Shown piece by piece: positions 1 through 8,598 of a stretch of 33,767 nucleotides of DNA. Source of the stretch: an uncultured Eubacteriales bacterium (GTDB lineage Bacteria > Bacillota > Clostridia > Christensenellales > Aristaeellaceae); contig CACZXF010000059.1 in NCBI GenBank assembly GCA_902785105.1, forward strand, positions 1 through 33,767, given 5' to 3'. A model generated the notes under the pieces. The model saw only the letters and a program-made list of their open reading frames with translations. It searched no databases and was not told the origin of the DNA. The position numbers were made by a program, and so were the translations under genes. The first letter of the stretch is position 1. Each line of letters begins with the position of its first letter.

Positions 1-146
1 CCCGCTCATCCTCCTTCACTCGCTCCCGACTTTCCCAGCCGATCTTCGCAAGCTCCAAAGAACTTCTCTATCATTCTCTGTATCGTTTTCAAGGTTCGCC
101 GTCCGCGCTCGGCTCAGTTCAGTGTGTCTCGCGCTGACAGCTGTAG
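1..146 (-). other. Probable rRNA operon leader (transcribed leftward, out of window)
   Basis: Read on the minus strand, the sequence downstream of the promoter at 147-175 has no open frame. It contains GAACCTTGAAAAC (plus 87-99), followed by a stretch with GTTCTTTGGAGC, which resembles the boxA/CTTTGAAAAC segment of Clostridia 16S leaders. No rRNA gene itself is inside the window. The assignment rests on the very strong promoter plus this leader resemblance and is an inference. Confidence 0.5.
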
Positions 147-175
147 AGTATATCAAAAACCCCTTTCTTTGTCAA
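147..175 (-). promoter_or_regulatory. Strong sigma-A promoter, rRNA type
   Basis: On the minus strand there is a perfect -35 TTGACA (175-170), a 17-base spacer and -10 TATACT (152-147). An upstream TGA gives an extended -10 (TGATATACT). A run of G and an AT-rich stretch lies upstream of the -35. Transcription runs leftward, away from the plus-strand gene at 427. Confidence 0.75.
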
Positions 176-317
176 CCCCCTTTTTTCGATTATACAAATT
201 TCTAACTTATCCCTGTTTATTTGCGTCACAAAGGTCGATTTTTCACGAATAATGGGCGAAAAAGGCGATTTTAATGTCCGGGAATTGGTGGCGTCCCGCC
301 TTTTTGCTTTTTGGAGA

Positions 318-347
318 TAGACGATTCCACCGGTTTTGTGATATAAT
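318..347 (+). promoter_or_regulatory. Extended -10 promoter for the HD-GYP pseudogene
   Basis: TGATATAAT at 339-347 is an extended -10. The best -35 is TAGACG at 318-323 with an 18-base spacer, which is weak. It lies about 80 bases upstream of the ATG at 427. Confidence 0.5.
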
Positions 348-426
348 AATCTTTCCGAACTTGCTGGAGACCTACATGAAGCGGGGCCAGCAGAAGTGGA
401 TCTTTTATTTCGGAGGGTTTTTGAGA

Positions 427-3400
427 ATGAATACGATTCAAAAAAACTTGGTTGTTTCCGGAAAGGTACTGATTTATTCCGCTATACTATCTGCTTGTTG
501 TTTGCTTTTTTGCTTGCGTTGACAATACCGCTTGCGGCGTTTTGTGAGGGCGGCATAACAACGCTGAACGCCTATGGTACCCCGAACCGAGCCGTTTCCG
601 TCGATCCCACCGGGCGCAGCGAGGGCTTCTCCGCAGTGATATACAACAACCTCAACGGACTGCCCACCTCCGGCGCCAACGCCATTGCGGAGACCGGCGA
701 GGGCTTTATTTGGATCGGCAGCTACGGAGGGCTCGTCCGCTATGACGGCAACACCTTTGAGCGCATGGATTCCACCAACGGCATCACCAGCGTGAGAGCC
801 CTCTTTGTGGACAGCCGGGATCGCCTGTAGATCGGCACCAATGCCAACGGCTTTGCGGTGATGAATCGGGGCGAATATCGTATCTGGGACATGTATGACA
901 GGTTGGAATCTTCCAGCATCCGCGCCTTTGCCGAGGACGACGGTGGGAACATCTATGTGGCGACGACCTCCGGCGTCGCGAGGATCGACGCGGACATGAA
1001 CATGACGATGCTCGCCGATTCCCAGCTTGAAAATGCCTATATCCGTGATCTTCGGTTGGGCTGCGATGGGCTGATCTATGGCCTGACATGGCCCGGCGAT
1101 CTGTTCACCCTGCGGGACGGGAAGCTGGAAACCTGGCTGTCCCGGGACGACTGCCGTGTACAGGGCGTATTGGGCATGCTGCCCGACCCGGAACGGCCTG
1201 GCGATCTTTACCTGGGGACATCGGGTTCTGTGGTTTATCACGGCGGTTTCCAGGACAACTTTGAGAACGCGGAAACCACGGACGTCGCGCCGCTCTCCTA
1301 TGTGGAAGGTTTGGAATACATCGACGGGCAGATCTGACTCTGCGCGGAGAACGGCATCGGCAACATCAATGACGCGGGCTTCCACCGCCTGGACAACCTG
1401 CCAATGGAAAATAACGTCACTCATGTCATGACTGATTACGAGGGGAATCTCTGGTTTACCTCCACCCGTCAGGGAGTGATGAAGGTCGTCCCGAACCAGT
1501 TTTCCAATCTCTACGAGCGCTATGACCTGCCCCAGGCGGTGGTCAACGCGACCTGTCTGCTGGAGAACCGGCTGTTTGTCGCCACCGATTTGGGACTCAC
1601 CGTGATCGAGGACGGGAAAAGACTGGACAGCCTGCCTCTGACCGGAGCCGCAACGGCCTCCGGCTTGGCACTGGAGACCGACGATCTGCTGAAGTATCTG
1701 GACGGCGCGCGCATCCGTTCGATCATCCGCGACAGCAAGGACAGGCTGTGGATCGCCACCTGGCAGAAGCGCGGCCTGATATGCTACGACCATGGGCAGG
1801 TCACGTCCTATACGGAGGACGACGGCCTCTTTTCCGACCGCGTGCGCGTCGTGTGCGAGCGCTCGGACGGCGCGATCGTGGCCGCGAATACCGGCGGCGT
1901 GTGCGTCATCGAGGACGGCCGGGTGACCGATACCTACGGCGCGGAGGCCGGGATCGAAAACGGGGAGATCCTCACCGTCACCGAGGGCATGAACGGTGAT
2001 ATGATCCTGGGCTCGGACGGCGGCGGCATTTACATCATCGGCAGCGAGGGCACCCGGCACATCGGCGTCCACGACGGACTCGCCTCTGAGGTCATCTTGC
2101 GTGTCAAGCGCGATCCCTGCCGTGACATCTTCTGGATCGTCACCACGAACTCGCTTGCGTATATGGACGCGGATTACAACGCGACGACGATCCACAAGTT
2201 CCCCGACCCCAACAACTTCGACCTGTACGAAAACAGCCGGGGCGATGTCTGGGTGCTGTCGGGCAGCGGCATCTATGTGCTGCCCGCGGAGGAACTGCTG
2301 GCGAACGGAGCGCTTTCTCCGGTTTTCTACAACCACGAAAGCGGCTTCAACGCCATCTCTACGGCCAATTCCTATTGCGAGCTGACCGCGGAGGGAGACC
2401 TGTACATTGCCACTACCACGGGTGTGACCCAGGTCAACATCGAAGAGCCCTTTGAGGACGTGGGCGAGCTGAATGTGGCGGTGCCCTACATTGAAACAGA
2501 TGGGGAGCGCGTCTATCCCGACGCGGACGGGTCGTTTACCATTTCAAAGGACACGCGGAAGCTCACGATCTACAGCTATGTGTTCAACTATTTGCTCACC
2601 AATCCCCAGGTGAGCACCCGGTTGGACGGCTTTGAAACTCAAAGCACCACGACCAGCCGCACCAAAATGGTGCCTGTGAACTATACCAACCTCCGCGGCG
2701 GCAGCTACACCTTTAAACTCCAACTTCTGGACGCCATGGGACAGAGCAGCAAGGAGGTCTCCGTTAAGATCATCAAGGAGAAGAAACTTTATGAGGAGAC
2801 CTGGTTCCTGATCCTCTCCGGGCTCGTCCTGCTTGCCGCGCTGGCGATGATCGTCCGCTTCTATGTCCAGCGCAAGACGAAAAAAATGGAACAGAAGCAG
2901 AAGGAGACCATGGCCCTTGTCGGCGGCATCACGGAGGCCTTCGCAAAGGTCATTGATATGAAGGACAAGTACACCAACGGTCATTCCTCCCGCGTGGCAA
3001 AGTATACGACCATGCTGGCGAAGGAAATGGGTTATGACGATGAAACGGTTGAGAAGTATTACCACATTGCGCTGCTGCACGACATTGGCAAGGTGGGCGT
3101 GCCGCAGGAGGTGCTGAACAAGCCGGGCAAGCTGACGGACGAGGAATTTGAGATCATCAAGTCCCATACCTCCCTGGGCTATGAGGCGCTCAAGCAGATC
3201 ACCATCATGCCGGAACTGGCCGTTGGCGCTCAGGCCCACCACGAGCGGCCGGACGGCAGGGGCTATCCCAACCATTTGAAGGGAGATGAAATTCCCCGTG
3301 TGGCCCAGATCATCGCCGTGGCGGATTGCTTTGACGCCATGTATTCCAACCGCCCCTATCGCAACCGCATGAACTTCGACAAGGTGGTCTCCATCATCAG

Positions 3401-3533
3401 GGAGGTCTCCGGCACCCAGCTGACGCCCGACGTGGTAGATGCCTTCCTGCGGCTGGTGGACAGGGGTGAGTTCCGTGATCCCGATGACAACGGCGGCGGC
3501 AGCACGGAAAATATTGAAAACATAAGGAAATAG
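427..3533 (+). pseudogene. Disrupted beta-propeller sensor / HD-GYP c-di-GMP phosphodiesterase
   Basis: The gene would encode a two-component-style sensor of about 1035 residues: signal peptide, ligand-binding beta-propeller repeats (RLWIGT-type blades), a Y_Y_Y-like domain, one transmembrane helix (about 2810-2865), then an HD-GYP domain. The HD-GYP part is intact: LLHDIGKVG, HHERPDGRGYP and a following VADCFDAM. The family hydrolyses cyclic di-GMP. The start is ATG 427, preceded by CGGAGG at 412-417. Three lesions break it. The signal peptide shifts frame in a T6 run near 510-516, where one more T would restore the frame. Two Trp codons are stops, TAG at 828-830 and TGA at 1335-1337, both in the same frame as the rest. 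The frame 1404-3533 is fully open, so a propeller/HD-GYP fragment from ATG 1404 might still be made, although no good ribosome site precedes it. Sequencing error is the alternative explanation for the T-run lesion. Confidence 0.85.
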
Positions 3534-3623
3534 GCAGGGCGATTGATGCAACCTTTGATTCTGAGGCTTTTTCACGCCCAGTTCCACGGTCTGCCATTGC
3601 CGGGTTACTGCTCAGAGTCACGG

Positions 3624-3796
3624 GTAAATTGGAATTTGTTGGACAATTCATAATTCATAATGCGTAATTCGTAATTATGAGAATGCTGACACGATAGGTA
3701 TTTTCCAATTACGCATTATGATGACACGATAGGTATTTTCCAATTACGCATTATGAATTATGAATTACGCATTACCCCGATAAATCCCCGTTTATA
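3624..3796. repeat. MITE-like element A (AT-rich core, shared terminal repeats)
   Basis: The left end GTAAATTGGAATTTGTTGG and the reverse complement of the right end (TAAACGGGGATTTATCGGGG) match the terminal repeats of five other elements in the window. The core is made of short ATTCATAATGCGTAATT-type inverted repeats. A 35-base unit starting TGACACGATAGG is tandemly duplicated (3687-3721 and 3722-3756). Element B at 13190 is the same type in the opposite orientation with a single copy of that unit. The element fills most of the gap between the pseudogene and malQ-glgP. No transposase is encoded. Confidence 0.75.
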
Positions 3797-3855
3797 AGAC
3801 GACACTGAGCTGTAACCACTCCGGGAATTGGTTTTTTACGCAACCTAAAAAAAAC

Positions 3856-3884
3856 TTGTGAAACAGGGGCGTTACTACTATAAT
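3856..3884 (+). promoter_or_regulatory. Promoter of the malQ-glgP fusion gene
   Basis: -35 TTGTGA (3856-3861), a 17-base spacer and a perfect -10 TATAAT (3879-3884). It lies 35 bases upstream of the ATG at 3919. Confidence 0.65.
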
Positions 3885-3918
3885 AGAAGCGTATACCTCT
3901 CAAAAGGAGTGAATCAGC

Positions 3919-6900
3919 ATGAGAGACAGCGGCGTATTGCTGCACATCACGTCCCTGCCCTCCCGCGGCGGCATCGGCACGCTGGGGCAGGCGGCCTATG
4001 ATTTCATCGATTTCGTGAAGGCGTCGGGGCTGACGATCTGGCAGATGCTGCCCATCGGGCCAACGGGCTACGCGGAATCCCCCTATCAGAGCGTTTCCAC
4101 CTTCGCGGGGAACCCGCTGATGATCGACTTCGACCTGCTGGAGGTGGAGGGCATACTCCCCGAGGGAAGCTATGAGCCGCTGGAGTGGGAGGAGAACGTC
4201 GATTTCGAAGCGGTAAAAGCGCAGAAGTCCGAGCTGCTGCGGAAGGCCTTCGCGTTTTCCTTCAATAATATGAAGGGCGAGTTCGACGCCTTTGTGGAGA
4301 ACCATCCCTGGGCGAAGGGCTACGGCCTGTTCCGCGCCGTAAAGGCGAAGTTCGGGGAGAAGTCCTGGATGGAGTGGCCGGACAACGACATCCGCCTGCG
4401 CAAGGCGGAGGCCGTGGCGAAGTACGAGGACGAGCTTGCGGACGAGATCAACTACTATATCTTTGAGCAGGTGATGTTCTTCCGCCAGTGGTCGCGGCTG
4501 CACGACTACGCGAAGGAGCAGGGCATCCGGCTGATGGGCGACATGCCGATCTACGTGGCGGAGGACTCCGCGGACGTGTGGCTGAACCCGGAGCTGTTTG
4601 AGCTGGACGAGGACTGCCGTCCCATTCGCATCGCGGGCGTGCCGCCGGACTATTTCCAGGCGGACGGCCAGCGCTGGGGCAATCCCCTCTACGACTGGAA
4701 GAAGCATCAGGAGACGAAGTATGCCTGGTGGATCGAGCGGCTGTCCGCGCTGGGCGGGCTGTTCGACATACTGCGCATCGACCACTTCATCGGCTTCGCC
4801 AACTATTATGCCATCCCCGCCACCGAGCCCACCGCCCGCAACGGCAAGTACGAGCTGGGGCCGGGCAAGAAGCTGTTCAACCGGGTGAAGAAGGCCCTGC
4901 CGAACCTGTCCATCGTGGCGGAGGACCTGGGCGTTCAGAACAAGCGGGTGAAGCGGCTGCTGGAGTCCTGCGGCTATCCGGGCATGAAGGTGCTGCAATT
5001 CGCCTTTGACGGCGAGGACAGCCCGGACCTGCCGGAGAACCACGTGGAGAACTGCGTGGTCTACACCGGCACCCACGACAACAACACCACCCTCGGCTGG
5101 TGGCGCGGCGCGTCCGAGGAATCGAAGGCCCGTGCCCGCAAGGCGCTGGGGATGCCGCCGAAGAGCGAGGACATTTTGCCCTATATCATCCGTGCCGCGT
5201 TCCTGTCCAAGGCGAATACGGCCATCGTGCCCATGCAGGACTGGCTGGGCCTGGGCGAGGAATGCCGCATGAACTTCCCCGGCACCGTGGGCGGCAACTG
5301 GCTCTGGCGTATGCCCGATTGCGATTACAATGAGATCGCGCCCCGCATCCGCCACATGAACCGGCTGGGCTATCGCGGCACGCTGAAGCACGCCGACGCG
5401 GACCAGCTCATCGCCCGGGCGGAGGAGATCGCCATGTGCGATTACCACGCCACCTTGCAGGAGTGCGACCCGCCGGCGCTGCACGACGCCATCGCCAAGG
5501 CGGCCATGCTGGACATCGCGCCCCAGTGGGCGGACGACTTCAAGTGCCATCTAGCCGGTCGCCGGGCCGCGTATCTGTCTGCGGAATACCTGGTGGGCCG
5601 CGCGGTATACAACAATCTTTACAACATGGGCGTGCTGGATGAGGTGAAGGCGCGGCTGTCGAAGAAGGGCGTGGAGCTTGCGGACCTGGAGGACATCGAG
5701 GACGCGGCCCTGGGCAACGGCGGTCTGGGCCGCCTGGCCGCCTGCTTCCTGGACAGCGCCGCCACGCTGGACATCCCGCTGGACGGTTACGGCCTGCGCT
5801 ACAAGTACGGCCTGTTCAAGCAGAGCTTCGACGAAAACGGCGCCCAGTGCGAGGAGCCGGACGACTGGACCCTCTACGGCGACCCGTGGAGCGTCCGCCG
5901 GGACGACCTGGCCCAGCCTGTGTTCATGAAGGACCTGATCGTGTGGGCCATCCCCTACGACATGCCCGTCATCGGCTACGACCGCGCCTCCATCGGCACC
6001 CTGCGCCTGTGGCAGACCGAGGCCATGGGCGAGCTGGACTTCGACAAGTTCAACGCCGAGAAGTACGACGAGGCCAGCAAAAACAAGAACGCCGCCGAGG
6101 ACATCACCAAGGTGCTGTACCCCAAGGACGACGGCAAGGCGGGCAAGCTGCTGAGACTGCGGCAGCAGTACGTGCTGGTGAGCGCGTCCCTCCAGGACAT
6201 GCTGGACAGCTTCATCGACCAGTACGGCGAGGACTTCGATAAGTTCCCGGACCTGCACGCCATCCAGCTCAACGACACCCACCCGACCATGGCCATCCCC
6301 GAGCTGATCCGCCTGCTCCAGGGCGAGGGCATCGAGTTTGACGAGGCGTTCAAGATCGCCCAGAAGACCTTCCGCTACACCAACCACACCGTCATGCGCG
6401 AGGCGCTGGAATGCTGGGACCTCAAGCTGATGAACGAGCTGTCGCCGGAGCTGGTGAAGATCATCAAGAAGATTCAGACCAGGCTGGCGCGGGAGCTGAA
6501 GAAGGCGAAGGTGGAGAGCCCCGAATCGATGTACATCATCGACGGGAACAAGCGCGTCCACATGGCGAACCTGGCGGTCTACGGCTCCAGCTACACCAAC
6601 GGCGTGGCGGCCATCCACAGCCAGATTTTGAAGGACGACGTGTTCAAGGAGTGGTACGCCCTCTATCCCGAGCGCTTCGGCAACAAGACCAACGGCATCA
6701 CCCAGCGCCGCTGGCTGGGGCTGTGCAACCCCGAGCTGACGAGCCTGCTGGCGAAGAAGCTGGGCACGGACGGCTTTATGACCGACCTGTTCAAGCTGGA
6801 GGGCATCCGCCCGATGATCGACGACGAGCTGGCCGCGGAGTTCATCGAGGTCAAGGCCGAGAAGAAGCGCCAGTTGGCCGCGCTGATCCGCGACCGGGAG

Positions 6901-7749
6901 GGCATCGAGATTCCGGAGCACTTCGTGTTCGACGTGCAGGTGAAGCGCCTCCACGAGTACAAGCGGCAGCTCATGAACGCGCTGTCCATCCTCGATATCT
7001 ACTATAGAATGAAGGACGGCGAGCTTCAGGACCTGCCCGCCACGGCGTTCATCTTCGGCGCGAAGTCGGCCCCCGGCTACCGTCGGGCCAAGGCCGTGAT
7101 AAGGTTCGTGAACCACATCGCCAAGCTGGTGAACAACGATCCGGATATGGCCGACCGCCTGCGCGTGGTGTTCGTGCAGAACTACAACTGCTCCTACGCC
7201 GAGCACATCATCCCCGCCGCCGACATCTCCGAGCAGATCTCCCCCGCCGGCACCGAGGCCAGCGGCACCGGCAACATGAAGCTGATGCTCAACGGCGCGG
7301 TGACCCTGGGCACCTATGACGGCGCGAACATCGAGATCTTCGAGCAGGCCGGCATTGAAAATAATTTCGTGTTCGGCGCGAAGGTGGACGAGATCAACGC
7401 CATCAAAGAAACCTACGATTCCAAAGAATACTATGAGGCCGACCCCCGCCTGAAGCGCGTCATCGACGCCCTGGGCGACGGCACCTTCGAGCCCGCCGAC
7501 GCGCCCATGGAGGAGGGTCAGCTCGTGGAGCTGAAGAAGTCCCTCCTGGAAGGCGCAAGCTGGCACCGCCCGGATCACTACTTCATCCTCAAGGACTACG
7601 AATCCTACATGGAGGCCAAGCTCACCGCCCTCCGCGCCACCGCGGACAAGACCGCATTTGCCAAGATGTGCCTTGAAAACATCGCCGGCGCGGGCAAGTT
7701 CTCCTCCGACCGCACCATCGCGGAATACTGGAACGAAATCTGGGGCTGA
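3919..7749 (+). CDS. malQ-glgP: 4-alpha-glucanotransferase / glycogen phosphorylase fusion
   Basis: One 1276-residue frame joins two enzymes of glycogen/maltodextrin breakdown. Residues 1 to about 505 are a GH77 amylomaltase: LPSRGGIGTLG near the N-terminus, nucleophile Asp in LRIDHF, acid/base Glu in VAEDLGV, third acid in GTHDNNTT. It transfers alpha-1,4-glucan chains. From about residue 510 to the end is an alpha-glucan phosphorylase, which releases glucose-1-phosphate: LGNGGLGRLAACFLDS, QLNDTHPT, KTNGITQRRWL, VKRLHEYKRQ and the pyridoxal-phosphate lysine in EASGTGNMK. Both halves are close to normal length and the join has essentially no linker, so both activities are expected. AAAGGAG (3902-3908) precedes the ATG. 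The gene stands alone with its own promoter. Fusion would keep debranched chains and phosphorolysis together in the cytoplasm; that advantage is inferred. An assembly artefact is unlikely because the frame is continuous. Confidence 0.93.
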   Translation: MRDSGVLLHITSLPSRGGIGTLGQAAYDFIDFVKASGLTIWQMLPIGPTGYAESPYQSVSTFAGNPLMIDFDLLEVEGILPEGSYEPLEWEENVDFEAVKAQKSELLRKAFAFSFNNMKGEFDAFVENHPWAKGYGLFRAVKAKFGEKSWMEWPDNDIRLRKAEAVAKYEDELADEINYYIFEQVMFFRQWSRLHDYAKEQGIRLMGDMPIYVAEDSADVWLNPELFELDEDCRPIRIAGVPPDYFQADGQRWGNPLYDWKKHQETKYAWWIERLSALGGLFDILRIDHFIGFANYYAIPATEPTARNGKYELGPGKKLFNRVKKALPNLSIVAEDLGVQNKRVKRLLESCGYPGMKVLQFAFDGEDSPDLPENHVENCVVYTGTHDNNTTLGWWRGASEESKARARKALGMPPKSEDILPYIIRAAFLSKANTAIVPMQDWLGLGEECRMNFPGTVGGNWLWRMPDCDYNEIAPRIRHMNRLGYRGTLKHADADQLIARAEEIAMCDYHATLQECDPPALHDAIAKAAMLDIAPQWADDFKCHLAGRRAAYLSAEYLVGRAVYNNLYNMGVLDEVKARLSKKGVELADLEDIEDAALGNGGLGRLAACFLDSAATLDIPLDGYGLRYKYGLFKQSFDENGAQCEEPDDWTLYGDPWSVRRDDLAQPVFMKDLIVWAIPYDMPVIGYDRASIGTLRLWQTEAMGELDFDKFNAEKYDEASKNKNAAEDITKVLYPKDDGKAGKLLRLRQQYVLVSASLQDMLDSFIDQYGEDFDKFPDLHAIQLNDTHPTMAIPELIRLLQGEGIEFDEAFKIAQKTFRYTNHTVMREALECWDLKLMNELSPELVKIIKKIQTRLARELKKAKVESPESMYIIDGNKRVHMANLAVYGSSYTNGVAAIHSQILKDDVFKEWYALYPERFGNKTNGITQRRWLGLCNPELTSLLAKKLGTDGFMTDLFKLEGIRPMIDDELAAEFIEVKAEKKRQLAALIRDREGIEIPEHFVFDVQVKRLHEYKRQLMNALSILDIYYRMKDGELQDLPATAFIFGAKSAPGYRRAKAVIRFVNHIAKLVNNDPDMADRLRVVFVQNYNCSYAEHIIPAADISEQISPAGTEASGTGNMKLMLNGAVTLGTYDGANIEIFEQAGIENNFVFGAKVDEINAIKETYDSKEYYEADPRLKRVIDALGDGTFEPADAPMEEGQLVELKKSLLEGASWHRPDHYFILKDYESYMEAKLTALRATADKTAFAKMCLENIAGAGKFSSDRTIAEYWNEIWG

Positions 7750-7788
7750 TCCCTCCCATATCGAGCGCATTCAGGCACTCACACCACC

Positions 7789-7812
7789 GCCGTGTGCCCT
7801 TCGGCACACGGC
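7789..7812 (+). terminator. Hairpin after malQ-glgP
   Basis: Perfect 10-bp stem GCCGTGTGCC / GGCACACGGC with a 4-base loop. It is followed only by AGTTTAAT, so the U-tract is weak. Confidence 0.5.
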
Positions 7813-7832
7813 AGTTTAATCGCATAAAAGCA

Positions 7833-7887
7833 GAGACTCGCACCGGCCGAGGATAGAAAACCCTCACCTTTGCGAGTCTCATTTTAT
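7833..7887. terminator. Bidirectional terminator between convergent genes
   Basis: The stem GAGACTCGCA (7833-7842) / TGCGAGTCTC (7871-7880) encloses a 28-base loop holding a smaller GAGG/CCTC stem. ATTTTATT follows on the plus strand, and CTGCTTTTA follows on the minus strand. It lies between malQ-glgP (plus) and the CsoR-like gene (minus). Confidence 0.6.
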
Positions 7888-7902
7888 TGAAATTGATTAT
7901 CA
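7888..7902. promoter_or_regulatory. Orphan Fur-box-like palindrome
   Basis: TGAAATTGATTATCA matches the 7-1-7 Fur consensus TGATAATNATTATCA at 12 of 14 defined positions, with a perfect right half. No gene start lies close by on either strand, so it may be a relic of a lost iron-regulated gene. Confidence 0.35.
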
Positions 7903-7971
7903 TTGAGTCAGCTCTTTGCCATGCTTTCCCCCAGAACAGACAAAGCTTTGAAAAAACGTTGAGTCCTATTG

Positions 7972-8030
7972 CATTAGGGGCGCCGTTTCGACGCCCGCCC
8001 CTGGCCTCCGGGAGGGGCTGCGGGCGTTTT
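7972..8030. repeat. GC-rich hairpin, possible relic of the GC-core MITE
   Basis: TTAGGGGCGCCGTTTCGACG at 7975-7994 resembles one arm of the GC-rich core in the elements at 19369 and 28734. The next bases form a hairpin (CGCCCGCCCCT at 7992-8002 with AGGGGCTGCGGGCG ending at 8026) followed by TTTT. The terminal repeats are not recognisable, so this is at most a decayed remnant. The rest of 7750-8069 holds no gene I can support. Confidence 0.35.
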
Positions 8031-8069
8031 CGGAGCGGTACAGGGACTTTTATCACCAGGGCATCTGTC

Positions 8070-8420
8070 TTACTTCATATACTTATCAATGGCCTGGCAG
8101 AGATCGTCGATTGCCTTTTGGTCGCCCTCCACGGCGGCGTCCACGATGCAGTGCTTTAAGTGATCCTGCAATATGAGCTTGCCGGTATTGTCGATGGCGG
8201 AGCGCACGGCGGCGATCTGGACCAGCACCTCGGTGCAGTCCCGGCCCTCCTCCACCATGGTCCTGACGGACTGGAGGTGGCCGATGGCGCGGGAGAGGCG
8301 GTTCAGCACCGCCTTGGTGTGCTCGTGGCTGTGGACATGGCCGTGGGGGCCGTGCTCGTGGGGAATGCCGTGGGCGTGCATGTATTCATGGTCGTGTTCA
8401 TGGTCGTGGATTTCGGACAT
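8070..8420 (-). CDS. CsoR/InrS-type metal-sensing repressor with His-rich N-terminus
   Basis: A 116-residue all-helical DNA-binding repressor of the CsoR/RcnR/FrmR family (DUF156), which leaves DNA when it binds metal. The core has the metal-ligand set Cys62, His87 and Cys91 with the CsoR/InrS spacing (25 and 4 residues). In front is a tail with 13 His in the first 34 residues. The Ni(II) sensor InrS also pairs a Cys-His-Cys site with an N-terminal His, so nickel is plausible, and the neighbouring CooT gene supports that. Copper cannot be excluded from the ligands alone. The ATG at 8420 is chosen over an upstream in-frame start because GGAAGAGGTG lies just before it. The gene is divergent from the His-rich gene at 8599. 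Its tail shares EHDHEYMH-H-IPH with that protein. Confidence 0.88.
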   Translation of the reverse strand: MSEIHDHEHDHEYMHAHGIPHEHGPHGHVHSHEHTKAVLNRLSRAIGHLQSVRTMVEEGRDCTEVLVQIAAVRSAIDNTGKLILQDHLKHCIVDAAVEGDQKAIDDLCQAIDKYMK

Positions 8421-8442
8421 TGAGTTCTCACCTCTTCCATCC

Positions 8443-8471
8443 ATTTTAACCGATATGAGCTGCCTTTGCAA
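8443..8471 (-). promoter_or_regulatory. Promoter of the CsoR-like gene
   Basis: On the minus strand: -35 TTGCAA (8471-8466), a 17-base spacer and -10 TAAAAT (8448-8443), about 23 bases upstream of the start codon. Confidence 0.5.
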
Positions 8472-8517
8472 TGCCGAGGGAGAGGCCGCCGGTTAAGTTA
8501 AAAATAATTTCATGTTG

Positions 8518-8541
8518 GTATCCCCCGGCGGGGGTTTTACA
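8518..8541. promoter_or_regulatory. Candidate CsoR-family operator
   Basis: G/C-tract dyad CCCCC-GGC-GGGGG (8522-8534) flanked by GTAT and TTTTAC. This is the TA-C(n)-G(n)-TA layout bound by CsoR-type repressors. It overlaps the -35 of the promoter for the His-rich gene. A second half-match, CCCGCATGGGGTAT, covers the spacer and -10. Metal-released repression of the plus-strand operon is inferred. Confidence 0.55.
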
Positions 8542-8564
8542 AAAGGGCCCGCATGGGGTATAAT
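8536..8564 (+). promoter_or_regulatory. Promoter of the His-rich protein / cooT operon
   Basis: -35 TTTACA (8536-8541), a 17-base spacer and a perfect -10 TATAAT (8559-8564). The ATG is at 8599. Confidence 0.75.
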
Positions 8565-8598
8565 ATAGTGTAACAGAAAGCCGAAAGGAAGACCATTC

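Noticed and set aside
828-1337. Stop codons read as Trp by an altered genetic code
   Set aside because: The two stops are different codons (TAG and TGA), TGG is used for Trp throughout, and other genes in the window end in TGA and TAG.
474-2336. Long open frame on the minus strand opposite the propeller gene
   Set aside because: It is a mirror of the GC-rich coding strand, lacks a ribosome site and has no recognisable domain; the plus strand reads a clear propeller/HD-GYP protein.
3772-5550. 592-codon minus-strand frame opposite the glucanotransferase part
   Set aside because: Same antisense effect; no start signal or domain.
5551-7770. 739-codon minus-strand frame opposite the phosphorylase part
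   Set aside because: Low-complexity Val/Leu/Gly/His-rich product typical of antisense frames in GC-rich genes; the plus strand has all phosphorylase motifs.
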